Shown here: positions 1 through 8,722 of the stretch, one piece after another
Layout: every line of letters begins with the position of its first letter
Numbering within the stretch: the first letter of the stretch is position 1
Origin: Chryseobacterium sp. OSA05B
GTDB lineage: Bacteria > Bacteroidota > Bacteroidia > Flavobacteriales > Weeksellaceae
DNA length: 43,250 nt
Direction: 5' to 3'
Assembly: GCF_019970065.1 (NCBI RefSeq)
Contig: NZ_JAHXYH010000010.1
Location: 1-43,250 of the forward strand
Position numbers and translations under genes: made by a program
Notes under the pieces: model-generated
The model's database searches: none
The model's input: the letters and a program-made list of their open reading frames with translations, nothing else
What the model was told of the DNA's origin: nothing

Positions 1-2
1 GA

Positions 3-1040
3 GCATTGGAGCACCATGAATCTACCAGTGTGGTACTTCCTGAAATGATGCCGAAAGAAGCGATCGACAAAACGATTACAGATGTTGTTTCGCATGAATT
101 CTTCCACACGGTGAATCCTTTGAAAACGCATTCTGAAGAGATCCATTATTTTGATTATTCAGATCCTAAAATGTCTCAGCATTTATGGATGTATGAAGGA
201 GGAACAGAATATTTTGCCAACCTTTTCCAGATTCAGGAAGGCCTGATCAACAAAGATGATTTCCTTAAAAGAATCAATAAGAAGATCGCGAACTCAAAGG
301 GTTTTGATGATACGATGCCATTTACAGTCATGAGTAAAAATATCCTGCAAGACGAATACAAAGATCAGTACAGAAACGTTTACGAAAAAGGAGCTTTACT
401 GGCTATGTGTCTGGATATTGAACTGAGAAAACTATCTAACGGTGAAATGGGTTACCGTGATATGATCAGAAAGCTGTCCCAGAGATTCGGAGAAAACAAA
501 CCTTTCAAAGATGACAAACTGATCGACGAACTGGTAACCGTAACCGGTTATCCTCAGGTGAAGGATTTCTATAACAAATATATCGCAGGAAACCAGCCTA
601 CCCCTTATGCAGAGTATCTTAATATGGTAGGCGTAGAAGCGAAAAAGAAGGATACACCTCCTCTTTTATGGTTCATCAAAGACCCAAACCAGACTGGTTA
701 CAACGATAAGAATAATACTTTCAAATTTAATGAAAACTCTGAGCTATCACCCTTTTCAAAAAACGTTGGATTTAAAATCACAGACGAAATTGTTTCCTTG
801 GACGGAAAAACAATCGATATCCAGAAAATGCAAGATTTTATCAATTATGCTAAATCAATTAAAGAAGGTCAAGATGTGACAGTGACCATTCTTAGAAAAA
901 ATGGCGACAAAACGGATAAAATTGATCTTAAAGGAAAAGCAGTATTATATCAAACAATAGTAGAAACCTTACAGTTCAGAGCAAATCCAAGTCCGGCAGA
1001 AGTGAAACTGCAAAATCAATGGCTAACAGGTAAGAAATAA
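3..1040 (+). CDS. M61-family metallopeptidase with PDZ domain, 3' part
   Basis: This is the C-terminal about 345 residues of a gene that begins before the window; the frame is open from base 3, so the TTG at 6 is not a real start. The zinc motif HEFFH lies at 93-107, and about 35 residues later MYEGGTEYFA supplies the third ligand Glu, the layout of M61 glycyl-aminopeptidase-like enzymes. After a helical region there is a PDZ-like C-terminal domain (residues about 240-320, with VSLDGKTI and VTVTILRKNG). M61 proteins of Bacteroidota are usually secreted and cleave N-terminal residues from peptides; the signal peptide would be outside the window. The frame is intact to its TAA. Family confidence is high, substrate unknown. 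Confidence 0.9.
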   Translation, partial: ALEHHESTSVVLPEMMPKEAIDKTITDVVSHEFFHTVNPLKTHSEEIHYFDYSDPKMSQHLWMYEGGTEYFANLFQIQEGLINKDDFLKRINKKIANSKGFDDTMPFTVMSKNILQDEYKDQYRNVYEKGALLAMCLDIELRKLSNGEMGYRDMIRKLSQRFGENKPFKDDKLIDELVTVTGYPQVKDFYNKYIAGNQPTPYAEYLNMVGVEAKKKDTPPLLWFIKDPNQTGYNDKNNTFKFNENSELSPFSKNVGFKITDEIVSLDGKTIDIQKMQDFINYAKSIKEGQDVTVTILRKNGDKTDKIDLKGKAVLYQTIVETLQFRANPSPAEVKLQNQWLTGKK

Positions 1041-1162
1041 TGATTAGTAAGAAGATTCTATAGATAGCAATACCTTTAAAACTTTTATTCTCCCCCTTTG
1101 CTTATTTGAATCCTTGGTAAGCCTTTTGCTAAGTTAATGATGTAAAATATCAACTGAACTAT

Positions 1163-1642
1163 ATGAACATTTTAAAAGGACTAGAATTATCTGGCACGTT
1201 GATTTTTGCAACCAATAGCTGTACACAAAAACCGGCTACAATTGAAAAATCTGTGGTCACTGAAAAGAAGACAACGACTAAAATCAAAGTGGATGGAAGT
1301 TACCTCACTCCAGACTATCAAAAAGAAGTGAAGGTTAACTGGGTTGGTATCATCATCCAGAATATCGATGATCATAAAATATCAGTTAAAATCAGATCCC
1401 GTGCAGATAAGAAAAAAACAACCTGCACACTTTATATACAGGCTACCAAATCAAGAAAAGGCATATATCAAGCAACACTTGAAGGAAAAAATGTGGTCTT
1501 TACCTTCCATCAGTCATCGGTTACAGTAAGTACTGAGTATCCCAAAGATAAATATGCTCTACGTTTCTACTGCTCAGGTAGGGCTACTATCGCGGATACT
1601 TACACCACAATTATAGACTTTGTATTTGGCTCAGGTGGATAA
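1163..1642 (+). CDS. Hypothetical protein, possible lipoprotein
   Basis: A 159-aa protein with no family I recognise. The N-terminus (about 20 residues, hydrophobic LIFATNSCTQK) could be a lipoprotein signal with Cys20 as the lipidated residue, but the lipobox (TNSC) is weak. The mature part is Lys/Thr-rich and predicted beta-rich (alternating hydrophobics in KVNWVGIIIQNI, VVFTFHQSSVTVS), which fits a small beta-sandwich in the periplasm or at the cell surface. It has two further Cys residues. It is a single-gene unit between the M61 gene and a very strong hairpin terminator 16 nt after its stop, which supports it being expressed. The opposite-strand ORF here is a shadow. Confidence 0.6.
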   Translation: MNILKGLELSGTLIFATNSCTQKPATIEKSVVTEKKTTTKIKVDGSYLTPDYQKEVKVNWVGIIIQNIDDHKISVKIRSRADKKKTTCTLYIQATKSRKGIYQATLEGKNVVFTFHQSSVTVSTEYPKDKYALRFYCSGRATIADTYTTIIDFVFGSGG

Positions 1643-1657
1643 ATAGTAATTAGTGTT

Positions 1658-1708
1658 TAAGCACATGAAAAAAGACTGAAGAACTTTCAGTCTTTTTTCA
1701 TGTGCTTA
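1658..1708. terminator. Perfect long hairpin terminator, probably bidirectional
   Basis: Arms 1658-1680 and 1686-1708 are perfectly complementary over 23 bp with a 5-nt loop (gaact). The inner stem carries A and T runs (aaaaaagactg / cagtctttttt), so either strand gives a hairpin with a U tract. It follows the stop of the 159-aa gene directly. Confidence 0.85.
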
Positions 1709-1857
1709 TTAAACCGACAACTATCAGAAATTTTCTCATCGAGTTCTATCAATAATAGTTAATCTTGGAAATAACAGATAATGTATTATCAAGTTTCGGA
1801 AGGTAAAATGAGGTTTGGCACTTATCATATTGAAAATTGCAACTTAAACAAAACACC

Positions 1858-2110
1858 ATGAAAATCAACAATTATGATCACTTGTAAGCAGTTCTCGCTT
1901 TGTCTGTTTTCTTTTAACTCTCACGCAGGAAATAAACAGTAAATATTTTGATTCCGGAAAAGATAGCCTTTCAACGAGCATTTCTAACGTAGATTAACAA
2001 GATAATGTTTTTACCTTCCTAAACTAATGAAAATATTGGCAGTGGAAGTATTATTCCGATCAGCAATATACGAGAAGACTGACTTTCAAAGAAGCAAGTG
2101 CATTTTATAA
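1858..2110 (+). pseudogene. Remnant of the 5' end of a secreted-protein gene
   Basis: Start-like ATGAAAATCAACAATTAT is followed by a stop, then codons for AVLALSVFF, then (after a frame change) NSHAQEINSKYFDSGKDSL and SISNVD, then stops. Put together this is a classical Sec signal peptide with an SHA-Q cleavage site and the first about 30 mature residues, broken by at least two frameshifts and several stops. Downstream pieces (ENIGSGSIIPISNIRED in another frame) may belong to it. The parent family is not recognisable. The remaining bases of the interval 1709-2164 show no other gene. Confidence 0.5.
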
Positions 2111-2164
2111 CTCCTGTATAATTAAATACAACGTTTAATCTACTTATAACCAAATACTCATCAT

Positions 2165-4207
2165 ATGAAAAACTATTTAAAAGTTGGAATTAATACCACA
2201 TCACCAAAAGCTTCGCTGGAAATAGCTGCTAAAAACCCTACAGGATCTACAACCAACGCAGAAGGTTTACTTATACCTAGAGTGGATAGGCAGCGTGCCC
2301 AATCTATGAGCGGGGTTGCTACTTCAACCATTCTGTATGTTGATAACATCAGTACAGGAACTCAAACTGGAATTGCATTGAATATTGATGCTACCGGATA
2401 CTATTATTATAACGGAACTGTATGGACTAAGCTATCAACATCTGCAGGTATTCCCAGTAATATTTATAACGCGGACGGATTACTCACAGGGAACAGAATC
2501 GTAACTCAGGGTTCTAATACTTTAGCTTTCATCGGAACGGTTAACAATTCTTTTTCTGTTGACGGAACAACATTGTCAGTAGATGCGGCTAATAATAAAG
2601 TTGGTATTGGAACAACAACTCCTGTGGCGTCCCTAGAAATAGGTAATAAAACCACAGAGCAAAACCCTAATATAAGACTTCAGTCAAATAGTAATTCATA
2701 TGGTGCAGGTGGTATTTTAGAATTTAGAGAATTAGACTCAAATTATGGTATTAATATAAGACATGAAACTGCTCAGAGCGCAGATTTCACGATAGCGGAA
2801 GGTCTACATTTTAATACGGTCTCTGGTACTGAAAATAAAATCAACTCTATACTGTCAATAGATCAGACTAATCGTAGGATAGGAATTGGTGCAACTGCAC
2901 CGTTGAGCAAGTTGGTGGTGAATGGAGATATGCAGTTAATCAATGATTTAAAAGTGGGGGAAAGTCCATCTGTCTTAGGAAATGCAGGTACAACAGGACA
3001 GTTTCTTACTTCTGGAGGCGCAGGATCAGCACCAACATGGACAACGGTGTCAGCAGGTGTTAATAATAACATTTACAATGCAGACGGAACTCTTTTAAAT
3101 AACCGAACTGTTAGCCAAGGAACTAATACTTTGACTTTCACGGGAGGGAATGTTACAAATGGATTTTCTGTTGATGGAAATACCTTTTCTTTAGATGCAC
3201 TTAATAATAAATTAGGTATAGGCACAACGACACCTCAGAGAAATATGCATGTAAACGGAACCTTACAGTTAACCAATGAATTCAATGTTGGAGGAAATGC
3301 ATCAACTGCCGGAAGCGCAGGGACAACATTCTGGAGGCGCAGGATCAGCACCAACATGGACAACGATGGCTGCAAATGCAAATATCTACAATACAGATGG
3401 TGTGTTAAATAGTGCAAGAACAGTATCTCAAGGAACATTTCCTTTATCTTTTACTGGAAATAATGCTGCCAACGGATTTTCTGTTGACGGTACTACATTT
3501 TCAGTTGATGCAGCCAATAACAGAATCGGTATAGGAACAATTACTCCTCAAAAAAACCTTCATGTCAATGGTACTTTGCAGATAACGAATGAACTGAACA
3601 TTGGTTGAAATGCAACAACTGCCGGAAATGCAGGGGTAGCGGGACAATTCCTTTCTTCCAACGGTCCGGGTGTTGCTCCCACTTGGCAAAGTTTAGCTGG
3701 AATTTACCTACTTCAAATGGTACTGTAATCGCAGTCAATGGACAGTTATTGATAGCTCAGGAGATAACTGCCCAATTGTCAGCTGATTTTACCATTTCTA
3801 GCGCGGTAGCCACTCCTATAGGAAATCTTAATGTAGAAATTATTGACAATGAAGGTAAATACAATAGTACAGCAACTACTAACTCATTTACTGTATCTTC
3901 AAGTGGTGTTTATCAGGTTATATTGAATATACAACTATCTCAAACTGCAAGTTCAAATCCCGTTGTAGGAGTTTGGGATGATACAACAGCGGATTGGATT
4001 GTTCGTGGTAATGATCTTTACACGGCAACCGAAGTTAATGGTTCTAATTTACGACGACAAACCTACACCATGATAACATCTGTTGATATGGATTCTACCC
4101 ATACTAGGAGAGCTGCTGCTGGAATTGCCTGTACCGTAAAAGCCTTTAGCGCAGGTGCTACTGGCTCCGGAGCTATCAGCCAAGTAACATTAAAGAGATT
4201 AAAATAA
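2165..4207 (+). pseudogene. Tail-fibre/C1q-like repeat protein, decayed
   Basis: The encoded protein consists of tandem modules: YNADGTLLNNRTVSQGTNTL, FSVDGNTFSLDALNNKLGIG, TTTPQRNMHVNGTLQLTNEF, then AGTTGQFLTSGGAGSAPTW. Module starts lie near 2459, 3068 and 3380, about 310 bp apart for the last two. The C-terminal about 160 residues look like a C1q/TNF-type beta domain (TVIAVNGQLLIAQEI to SQVTLKRLK). Such Bacteroidota proteins are secreted surface proteins. Three lesions are visible: a deletion frameshift near 3329 (acaacattctgg where sister modules read acaacaggacag...ttctgg), a TGA at 3606-3608 where sisters encode Gly, and a frameshift near 3695-3710. The start is also abnormal: MKNYLK runs straight into VGINTTSPKASLEI, so the hydrophobic part of the signal peptide has been deleted. 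Not expected to give a working product. Confidence 0.8.
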
Positions 4208-4958
4208 CATTTCTCGGAAGATTACATCAAGATAAGGTCTTTTCATGTAATTAAATTAGGAGATTCTAATCGGTTTGGTTTGACACCTTTTCAGAGAAGG
4301 TCACTTTATTTTTTTGGGAATGAAAATACATACTCATATAATGAGAATATTCAATTTTGGAAGGCACAGGGGAAGTTGTGGATCAGATAAAGTTTATTTA
4401 GAAAATGTTAAGTTTTAAACAAGGTAAAGCAAGTCAATCTATCGCTAATTAAACTGTAGGATAAAATGCACGATTCATCTGATCAATCAGGGATTGATGC
4501 CATCATTATCTTCCTCAACTAATCATTATTATTTTAATCATTTTGCATCTATGAAATTTCTAATCATTAGTAATCTTTTTTTTCGTCCCTGTTTTTTCAA
4601 GAATGAGCTTCGCTACATTCGGCATTTTGGTCAAAAGATTTTAGTACTCATCATATCTCTTTACTGGACATGACTATAGAATACCCATGAAAAGTAGATA
4701 ATCTCTTAAGGCATCATTTCAAATGAAAAATTAGGGGACAATATAAAGATATCACTGTGGGCTTTTCGTGTACAATGTTTTACATACATACTCCCAAAAT
4801 ATAATTTGGGAGTATTTTTATTATCAGCAAAGTGGCAAAAATACTTCAAAAGAAATGCAGGAAATATTAATAAGATCTTTGATAATAGATTTTATATTCT
4901 TCATTTTTATATCGAATTTAAATTGTCTTGCCTTACAATAAATATTAAATGAAAAAAA
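4208..4958. other. Gene-free interval with one terminator
   Basis: About 750 AT-rich bases after the repeat-protein pseudogene. I find no open frame with recognisable content on either strand; only short open stretches and the hairpin listed at 4788-4815. It is probably more decayed sequence. Confidence 0.5.
4788..4815 (+). terminator. Hairpin terminator
   Basis: atactcccaaa (4788-4798) pairs with tttgggagtat (4805-4815), an 11-bp perfect stem, followed by a T-rich tail (ttttatta). No intact gene precedes it, so it probably outlived the gene it served. Confidence 0.7.
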
Positions 4959-5570
4959 TTAGCTTTGTAATTTTTGCTTAATTTGAATTAAACGAACCAA
5001 CTTATCAAGATTTTCTGTCAGGAGCTGCAAAAATTTGGTTTTAATATATTTTCGACTCTTAATTTCATCAACGGTCTTGTAAACATTTCCTAAATCAATC
5101 TCTAATGATCTTTCTGTAAATCTTATCAATTCACTAAAATCAATATTTCCACCATTAAAACACCTGGGCCTGTGAAGTGCATACATCAGTTCTATTAATG
5201 ACACTTTTGAAGAGGTCCATGCTAATTTATATCCATTCTCATCCCCCTTTGTATCATGACCAATATTCCGGATAGATCTAATCATAAAATTCTCAAGAAG
5301 CTCATTGTCCTGTATTATCGCTATTTTGTGATCATGAGAAGTGGTAAAATCTTCATTAAGATTATACAGACCTGAGGAGAGTGTTATCTTTAAGTCGTAA
5401 GATCCTTCTGGCAAAATACTTATGATCAAGATACGTTGTTTTTCTACGATAATAATTATAAAACCTGTCTGTTCAGCATAATACGCCTTTAATTTTAACA
5501 GCCCAGATTCATAAAACTTTCTTAATCATCTATCGCCAGCTCGTGGTTTTGATATCTCCATATGTAGATA
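4959..5570 (-). pseudogene. Truncated second copy of rteC
   Basis: This is a partial duplicate of the RteC gene at 7829-8722. The open part (residues from SYDLKITLSSGLYNLNEDF on) matches its C-terminal half almost residue for residue (LAWTSSKVSLIELMYALHRP, SRKYIKTKFLQLLTENLDK). Upstream, 5430-5570 still matches 8281-8425 at DNA level but is out of frame: one extra G (gccagaaggatctt against gccagaagatctt, near 5400) shifts the frame. Homology stops abruptly at about 5570, where an epimerase remnant on the other strand begins. The C-terminus also diverges (LVRLIQIKQKLQS in place of ALEEGED). The copy lacks its N-terminal half and should be non-functional. Confidence 0.85.
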
Positions 5571-5571
5571 T

Positions 5572-6280
5572 ATTTTCATTTCTACTATTTCTGTTTATGA
5601 TTTTTCGAAAATAAATGGAGCATTAAGAGAAGACTGTGAATTATTAAGCTATACAAAAAAAGATCTACAGGATTCATCCACGTTAAAGTTTGGCAATCTT
5701 CTTAAACCAGCACTTCATTTATATGGCAAGAAAAAAGCTGAATGTGAAAAGCTTTTGCTGAATACGGATTGGTTAGACCCTATCATTTTAAGGCCAGATA
5801 TAATCTATGGGAAATATGATTTTGTGACCGGTATTATTACTGGCTGTATAGAGTGAAAAAACAAAATGAAATATTAGTTCCAGAGAATGGAATTGATATT
5901 CAAAACAACACTTTTGTTGAAGACTTGGCGGATATAATTACACAATCTATTGAAATAAAAAATCATTGCAATATATACAATACTACAACACACAAGCCAG
6001 TAAGTCTATACTTGATAATCTTAAAATAATGGAGAATATAACTGGAACAAAGCCAACTTATATAGATACGCCTAATGATTTTCTTAAAAAAAATAATATT
6101 TGCTCCTATCACGAAATTACTTCTTTATGGGACGGAATGAATGTTATTACAGATAATCAAAAATTAAAAAAAGATTTTAATACCAATTTCTCAATTTTTG
6201 AAGATTCTATAAAAAAAACTGCAGATTATTATGAAGAGCTAAATTGGAGAGCCATTGGATGGGATGTTTATAGAATATGA
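5572..6280 (+). pseudogene. NAD-dependent epimerase/dehydratase, headless and frameshifted
   Basis: Three frames must be joined: 5572-5837 (ISTISVYDFSKINGALREDC ... ILRPDIIYGKYDFV), 5837-6000 (YYYWLYRVKKQNEILVPENG ... FVEDLADIITQSIEI), and 5990-6280 (SILDNLKIMENITGTKPTYI ... FEDSIKKTADYYEELNW). Together they read as the C-terminal two thirds of an extended short-chain dehydrogenase/NAD-dependent epimerase: the conserved RPxxIYGxYD stretch and the VEDLADII stretch are clear. The N-terminal Rossmann glycine motif is missing because the gene is cut at about 5570 by the truncated rteC copy. Non-functional; the parent enzyme's substrate cannot be told. Confidence 0.75.
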
Positions 6281-7389
6281 AAAGAAAATCTTAAGCTTAC
6301 TATAAAAACAATCTAACTTTTTTGCTAAGATTGGTTAACTCCATCAGAAGAAGTAATCATTTAAAATAAATGACTTGGAAAAAAAACTATGAGAAATCTT
6401 GGTAGCAATGCGATCAAGTATATATATACTGAAGCTTCTCTCATCTAGAGAAAGGAATATTTTATACATAGAAAATGCCATTCGCCTTTTTAGATATACT
6501 CCTGTCGGCCATAATTCTTGATAATTTAAAATCTGTACTTATGAAATTGCGAGCATTTCCGCAGGAGTGTTTTGAGATTAAACATCAATCTTTTGCGATG
6601 GTACGGAATCTGTTCAAAGTATTTCAAAAACCATTCAAAATAATCTCAAAAAACGGTGAAAGAAAAATTCATTACTGATCGAAATACAGAACTATGAGAA
6701 AAGGTCCGTCCGAAATTTATTGATCAATTCGGCGACGTAGTTCCATTATCGGCCTATTTGATATTACTGATTTCTTTAAAATATTTTCAAATCTTCCGTT
6801 AGAAAATGTTTTGTCAACATCTATATCTTTTGTGCTTTGAGCACTTGGCGTAATGCTAATTAAAGTGATAGTAACCTTAGTTTGGGCTGGGGATAGTTTG
6901 AATAAACTAATCAGCCAGAAACTCGATATAATCGGGTTTGATGGCTTATTTGAGACTTAACAAACAAGTAATTTTCTATATTAACTGATGGATTTATATC
7001 ATCTCTTAGCTGAATGCCAGTAGTAAAATTCTTATCATCCTTTAAAACATCAAAAAACCTCGCCCCCTGACAAGGAGTTTTGAGGTTTAACAATAAGATT
7101 GATTACAGGGTATCTGTTTTTATTAACAACAAAAGTTTCATCTTGCGCTTTTATCAGTAAGAAATTAAGCAAGAATAAACATATTAATTTTTTTTTAGTC
7201 CATCATATGATAATTCATTTAATGGATAAGATAAATTCCCCCTGGTTACTCTCTAAATGAAAGAGTTGTAAAAGTTCTCATACAGGATCCACACAATCTT
7301 TAACACATTAGCAATCATACGATATAAAGTTTGACTTTTTTAAAAAATATCTTAAAAAATCACAGTCAAAAACAGTTAATGATCAATAT
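6281..7389. other. Gene-poor interval, possible remnants
   Basis: There is no convincing gene. On the minus strand 7093-6911 is open (MLNLKTPCQGARFFDVLKDD to YRVSG), and after a frame change 6901-6716 is open again (FKLSPAQTKVTITLISITPS to RRRIDQ). The two could be pieces of one decayed secreted protein, but I recognise no family. The plus-strand ORF at 6475-6678 has no coding character. A weak hairpin (aaacctc / gaggttt) lies near 7055-7090. Confidence 0.35.
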
Positions 7390-7686
7390 TTATGATTGTC
7401 GGTAACCTCTTCTAAAACTATCCCTGATCAACTGATGCACATCTGACAATTTATAGTATAACTTACCACTGATGGTATAATAAGGTAATTTTTTATCAGA
7501 ACGATAGCGCTGCAGAGATCTCGAACTGATTTTGAGCAGCTGTAAAACATCTTGATTATCGAGCAACTGCTCACCATCAATACTATTTAATTCATTTTGA
7601 TTTTCCTTTATTTTTTCACTTAGGATATCGAATCTTGTCATCACTCGTTCCATCCATGAAATAAATTCTGTTCTGTCAATATTCAT
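7390..7686 (-). CDS. Small helix-turn-helix DNA-binding protein
   Basis: A 98-aa protein with an N-terminal amphipathic coiled region (residues 1-35, FDILSEKIKENQNELNSI) and a C-terminal winged HTH of the MerR/excisionase (HTH_17) kind: LLDNQDVLQLLKISSRSLQR, then YRSDKKLPYYTISGKLYYKL. This architecture is common in Bacteroidota mobile elements next to rteC, where such proteins act as excision or transfer regulators. It lies 142 nt downstream of rteC on the same strand, with a strong hairpin between, so it may have its own promoter or be attenuated. Start ATG at 7686; the exact target is unknown. Confidence 0.8.
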   Translation of the reverse strand: MNIDRTEFISWMERVMTRFDILSEKIKENQNELNSIDGEQLLDNQDVLQLLKISSRSLQRYRSDKKLPYYTISGKLYYKLSDVHQLIRDSFRRGYRQS

Positions 7687-7735
7687 GATATTTTGTTTTT
7701 ATGGTCGTAACAAAGTTTGACAAAAGTCACGAAAT

Positions 7736-7767
7736 TCCTTCGGTAGTTTATCGGTACTACCGAAGGA
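7736..7767. terminator. Hairpin between rteC and the HTH gene
   Basis: tccttcggtagt (7736-7747) pairs perfectly with actaccgaagga (7756-7767), 12 bp with an 8-nt loop. A T run follows on the plus strand (ttttttata), so as a classical terminator it works better rightward. On the minus strand it could act as an attenuator or operator ahead of the HTH gene. Confidence 0.55.
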
Positions 7768-7828
7768 TTTTTTATAAGTTCCATCATTTATGGACTCTAG
7801 AATCACTCAGAGCAACAGATAGAAATCA

Positions 7829-8722
7829 TTAGTCTTCTCCTTCCTCTAAAGCCTTATCAAGGTTTTCTGTCAGGAGCTGCAAAAATTTGGTTTTAGTATA
7901 CTTTCGACTCTTAATTTCACCAATGGTCTTATAACAGTTTCCTAAATCAATTTCTAACCATTTTTCCGCAAATCTTACAACTTCACTAAAGTCTACATTC
8001 CCACCATTAAAACACCTGGTCCTATGAAGTGCATATATCAATTCAATTAGTGAAACTTTTGATGAGGTCCATGCTAATTTATATCCATTCTCATCCGGCT
8101 TTATATCTTGACCCATATTCCGGATAGATTTAATCACAAAATTCTCAAGCAGCTCATTGGCTTGTATTATCGCTATTTTGTGATCATGAGAAGTGTTAAA
8201 ATCTTCATCAAGATTATACAGACCCGTGGAGAGTTTCATCTTTAAGTCGTAAGATCTTCTGGCAAAATACTTATGATCGAGATACGTTGCTTTTCTACGA
8301 TAATAATTATAAAAATCTATCTGTTCAGCATAATACGTCTTTAATTTTAACAGCTCAGATTCATAAAACTTTCTTAAAGATTTATCTCCAGCTTGTGGTT
8401 TTGAGGTCTCGATATGTAGTATTGCAGAATAATAGATATACCTGGAAATAAAATAAGGTTTATGCTCTTTAAAAAATTGAACCTCATCAGCAATAGACTC
8501 AAAGGTAAAATCCTTGACCAGTTTTTTGAGTTCTCTTATGCTTTCATCAATCTTCAGAAGTATACCTTCAGAAGAAGTGACAATATTGTCATACTGCTGT
8601 GTTATAATCACAATCTGCTTTTCTAAATCTTCCCTAAGCTCACATACTTTTCTAAAAAATGTTTTTGTTACCATACCTTTTTTTAGAAAATTACAAAGAT
8701 TTAGATTGATCATACTGAGCAT
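7829..8722 (-). CDS. rteC: RteC-family regulator
   Basis: The C-terminal half is the RteC domain, known from regulation of tetracycline-dependent transfer of Bacteroides conjugative transposons. Key stretches are LAWTSSKVSLIELIYALHRT, FNGGNVDFSEVVRFAEKWLE and IDLGNCYKTIGEIKSRKYTK. I place the start at the ATG 8722-8720 (297 aa), not the upstream GTG, because this ATG overlaps the stop of the TPR/AraC gene (TGATG), a typical coupled junction. A broken copy of its C-terminal half lies at 4959-5570. No tetracycline genes or transfer genes are nearby, so the role here may be regulation of neighbouring genes rather than of transfer. Confidence 0.85.
   Translation of the reverse strand: MLSMINLNLCNFLKKGMVTKTFFRKVCELREDLEKQIVIITQQYDNIVTSSEGILLKIDESIRELKKLVKDFTFESIADEVQFFKEHKPYFISRYIYYSAILHIETSKPQAGDKSLRKFYESELLKLKTYYAEQIDFYNYYRRKATYLDHKYFARRSYDLKMKLSTGLYNLDEDFNTSHDHKIAIIQANELLENFVIKSIRNMGQDIKPDENGYKLAWTSSKVSLIELIYALHRTRCFNGGNVDFSEVVRFAEKWLEIDLGNCYKTIGEIKSRKYTKTKFLQLLTENLDKALEEGED

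Noticed and set aside
2459..3680. Tandem repeats as a CRISPR array
   Set aside because: The roughly 310-bp repeats encode protein modules and have no short repeat-spacer pattern.
6475..6678. 67-aa plus-strand ORF
   Set aside because: No recognisable motif, no sensible upstream signal and no neighbour to support it; composition looks like random AT-rich sequence.
6911..7093. 60-aa minus-strand ORF
   Set aside because: It may be a piece of a decayed gene, but without a family or continuous frame I list it only in the gap note.
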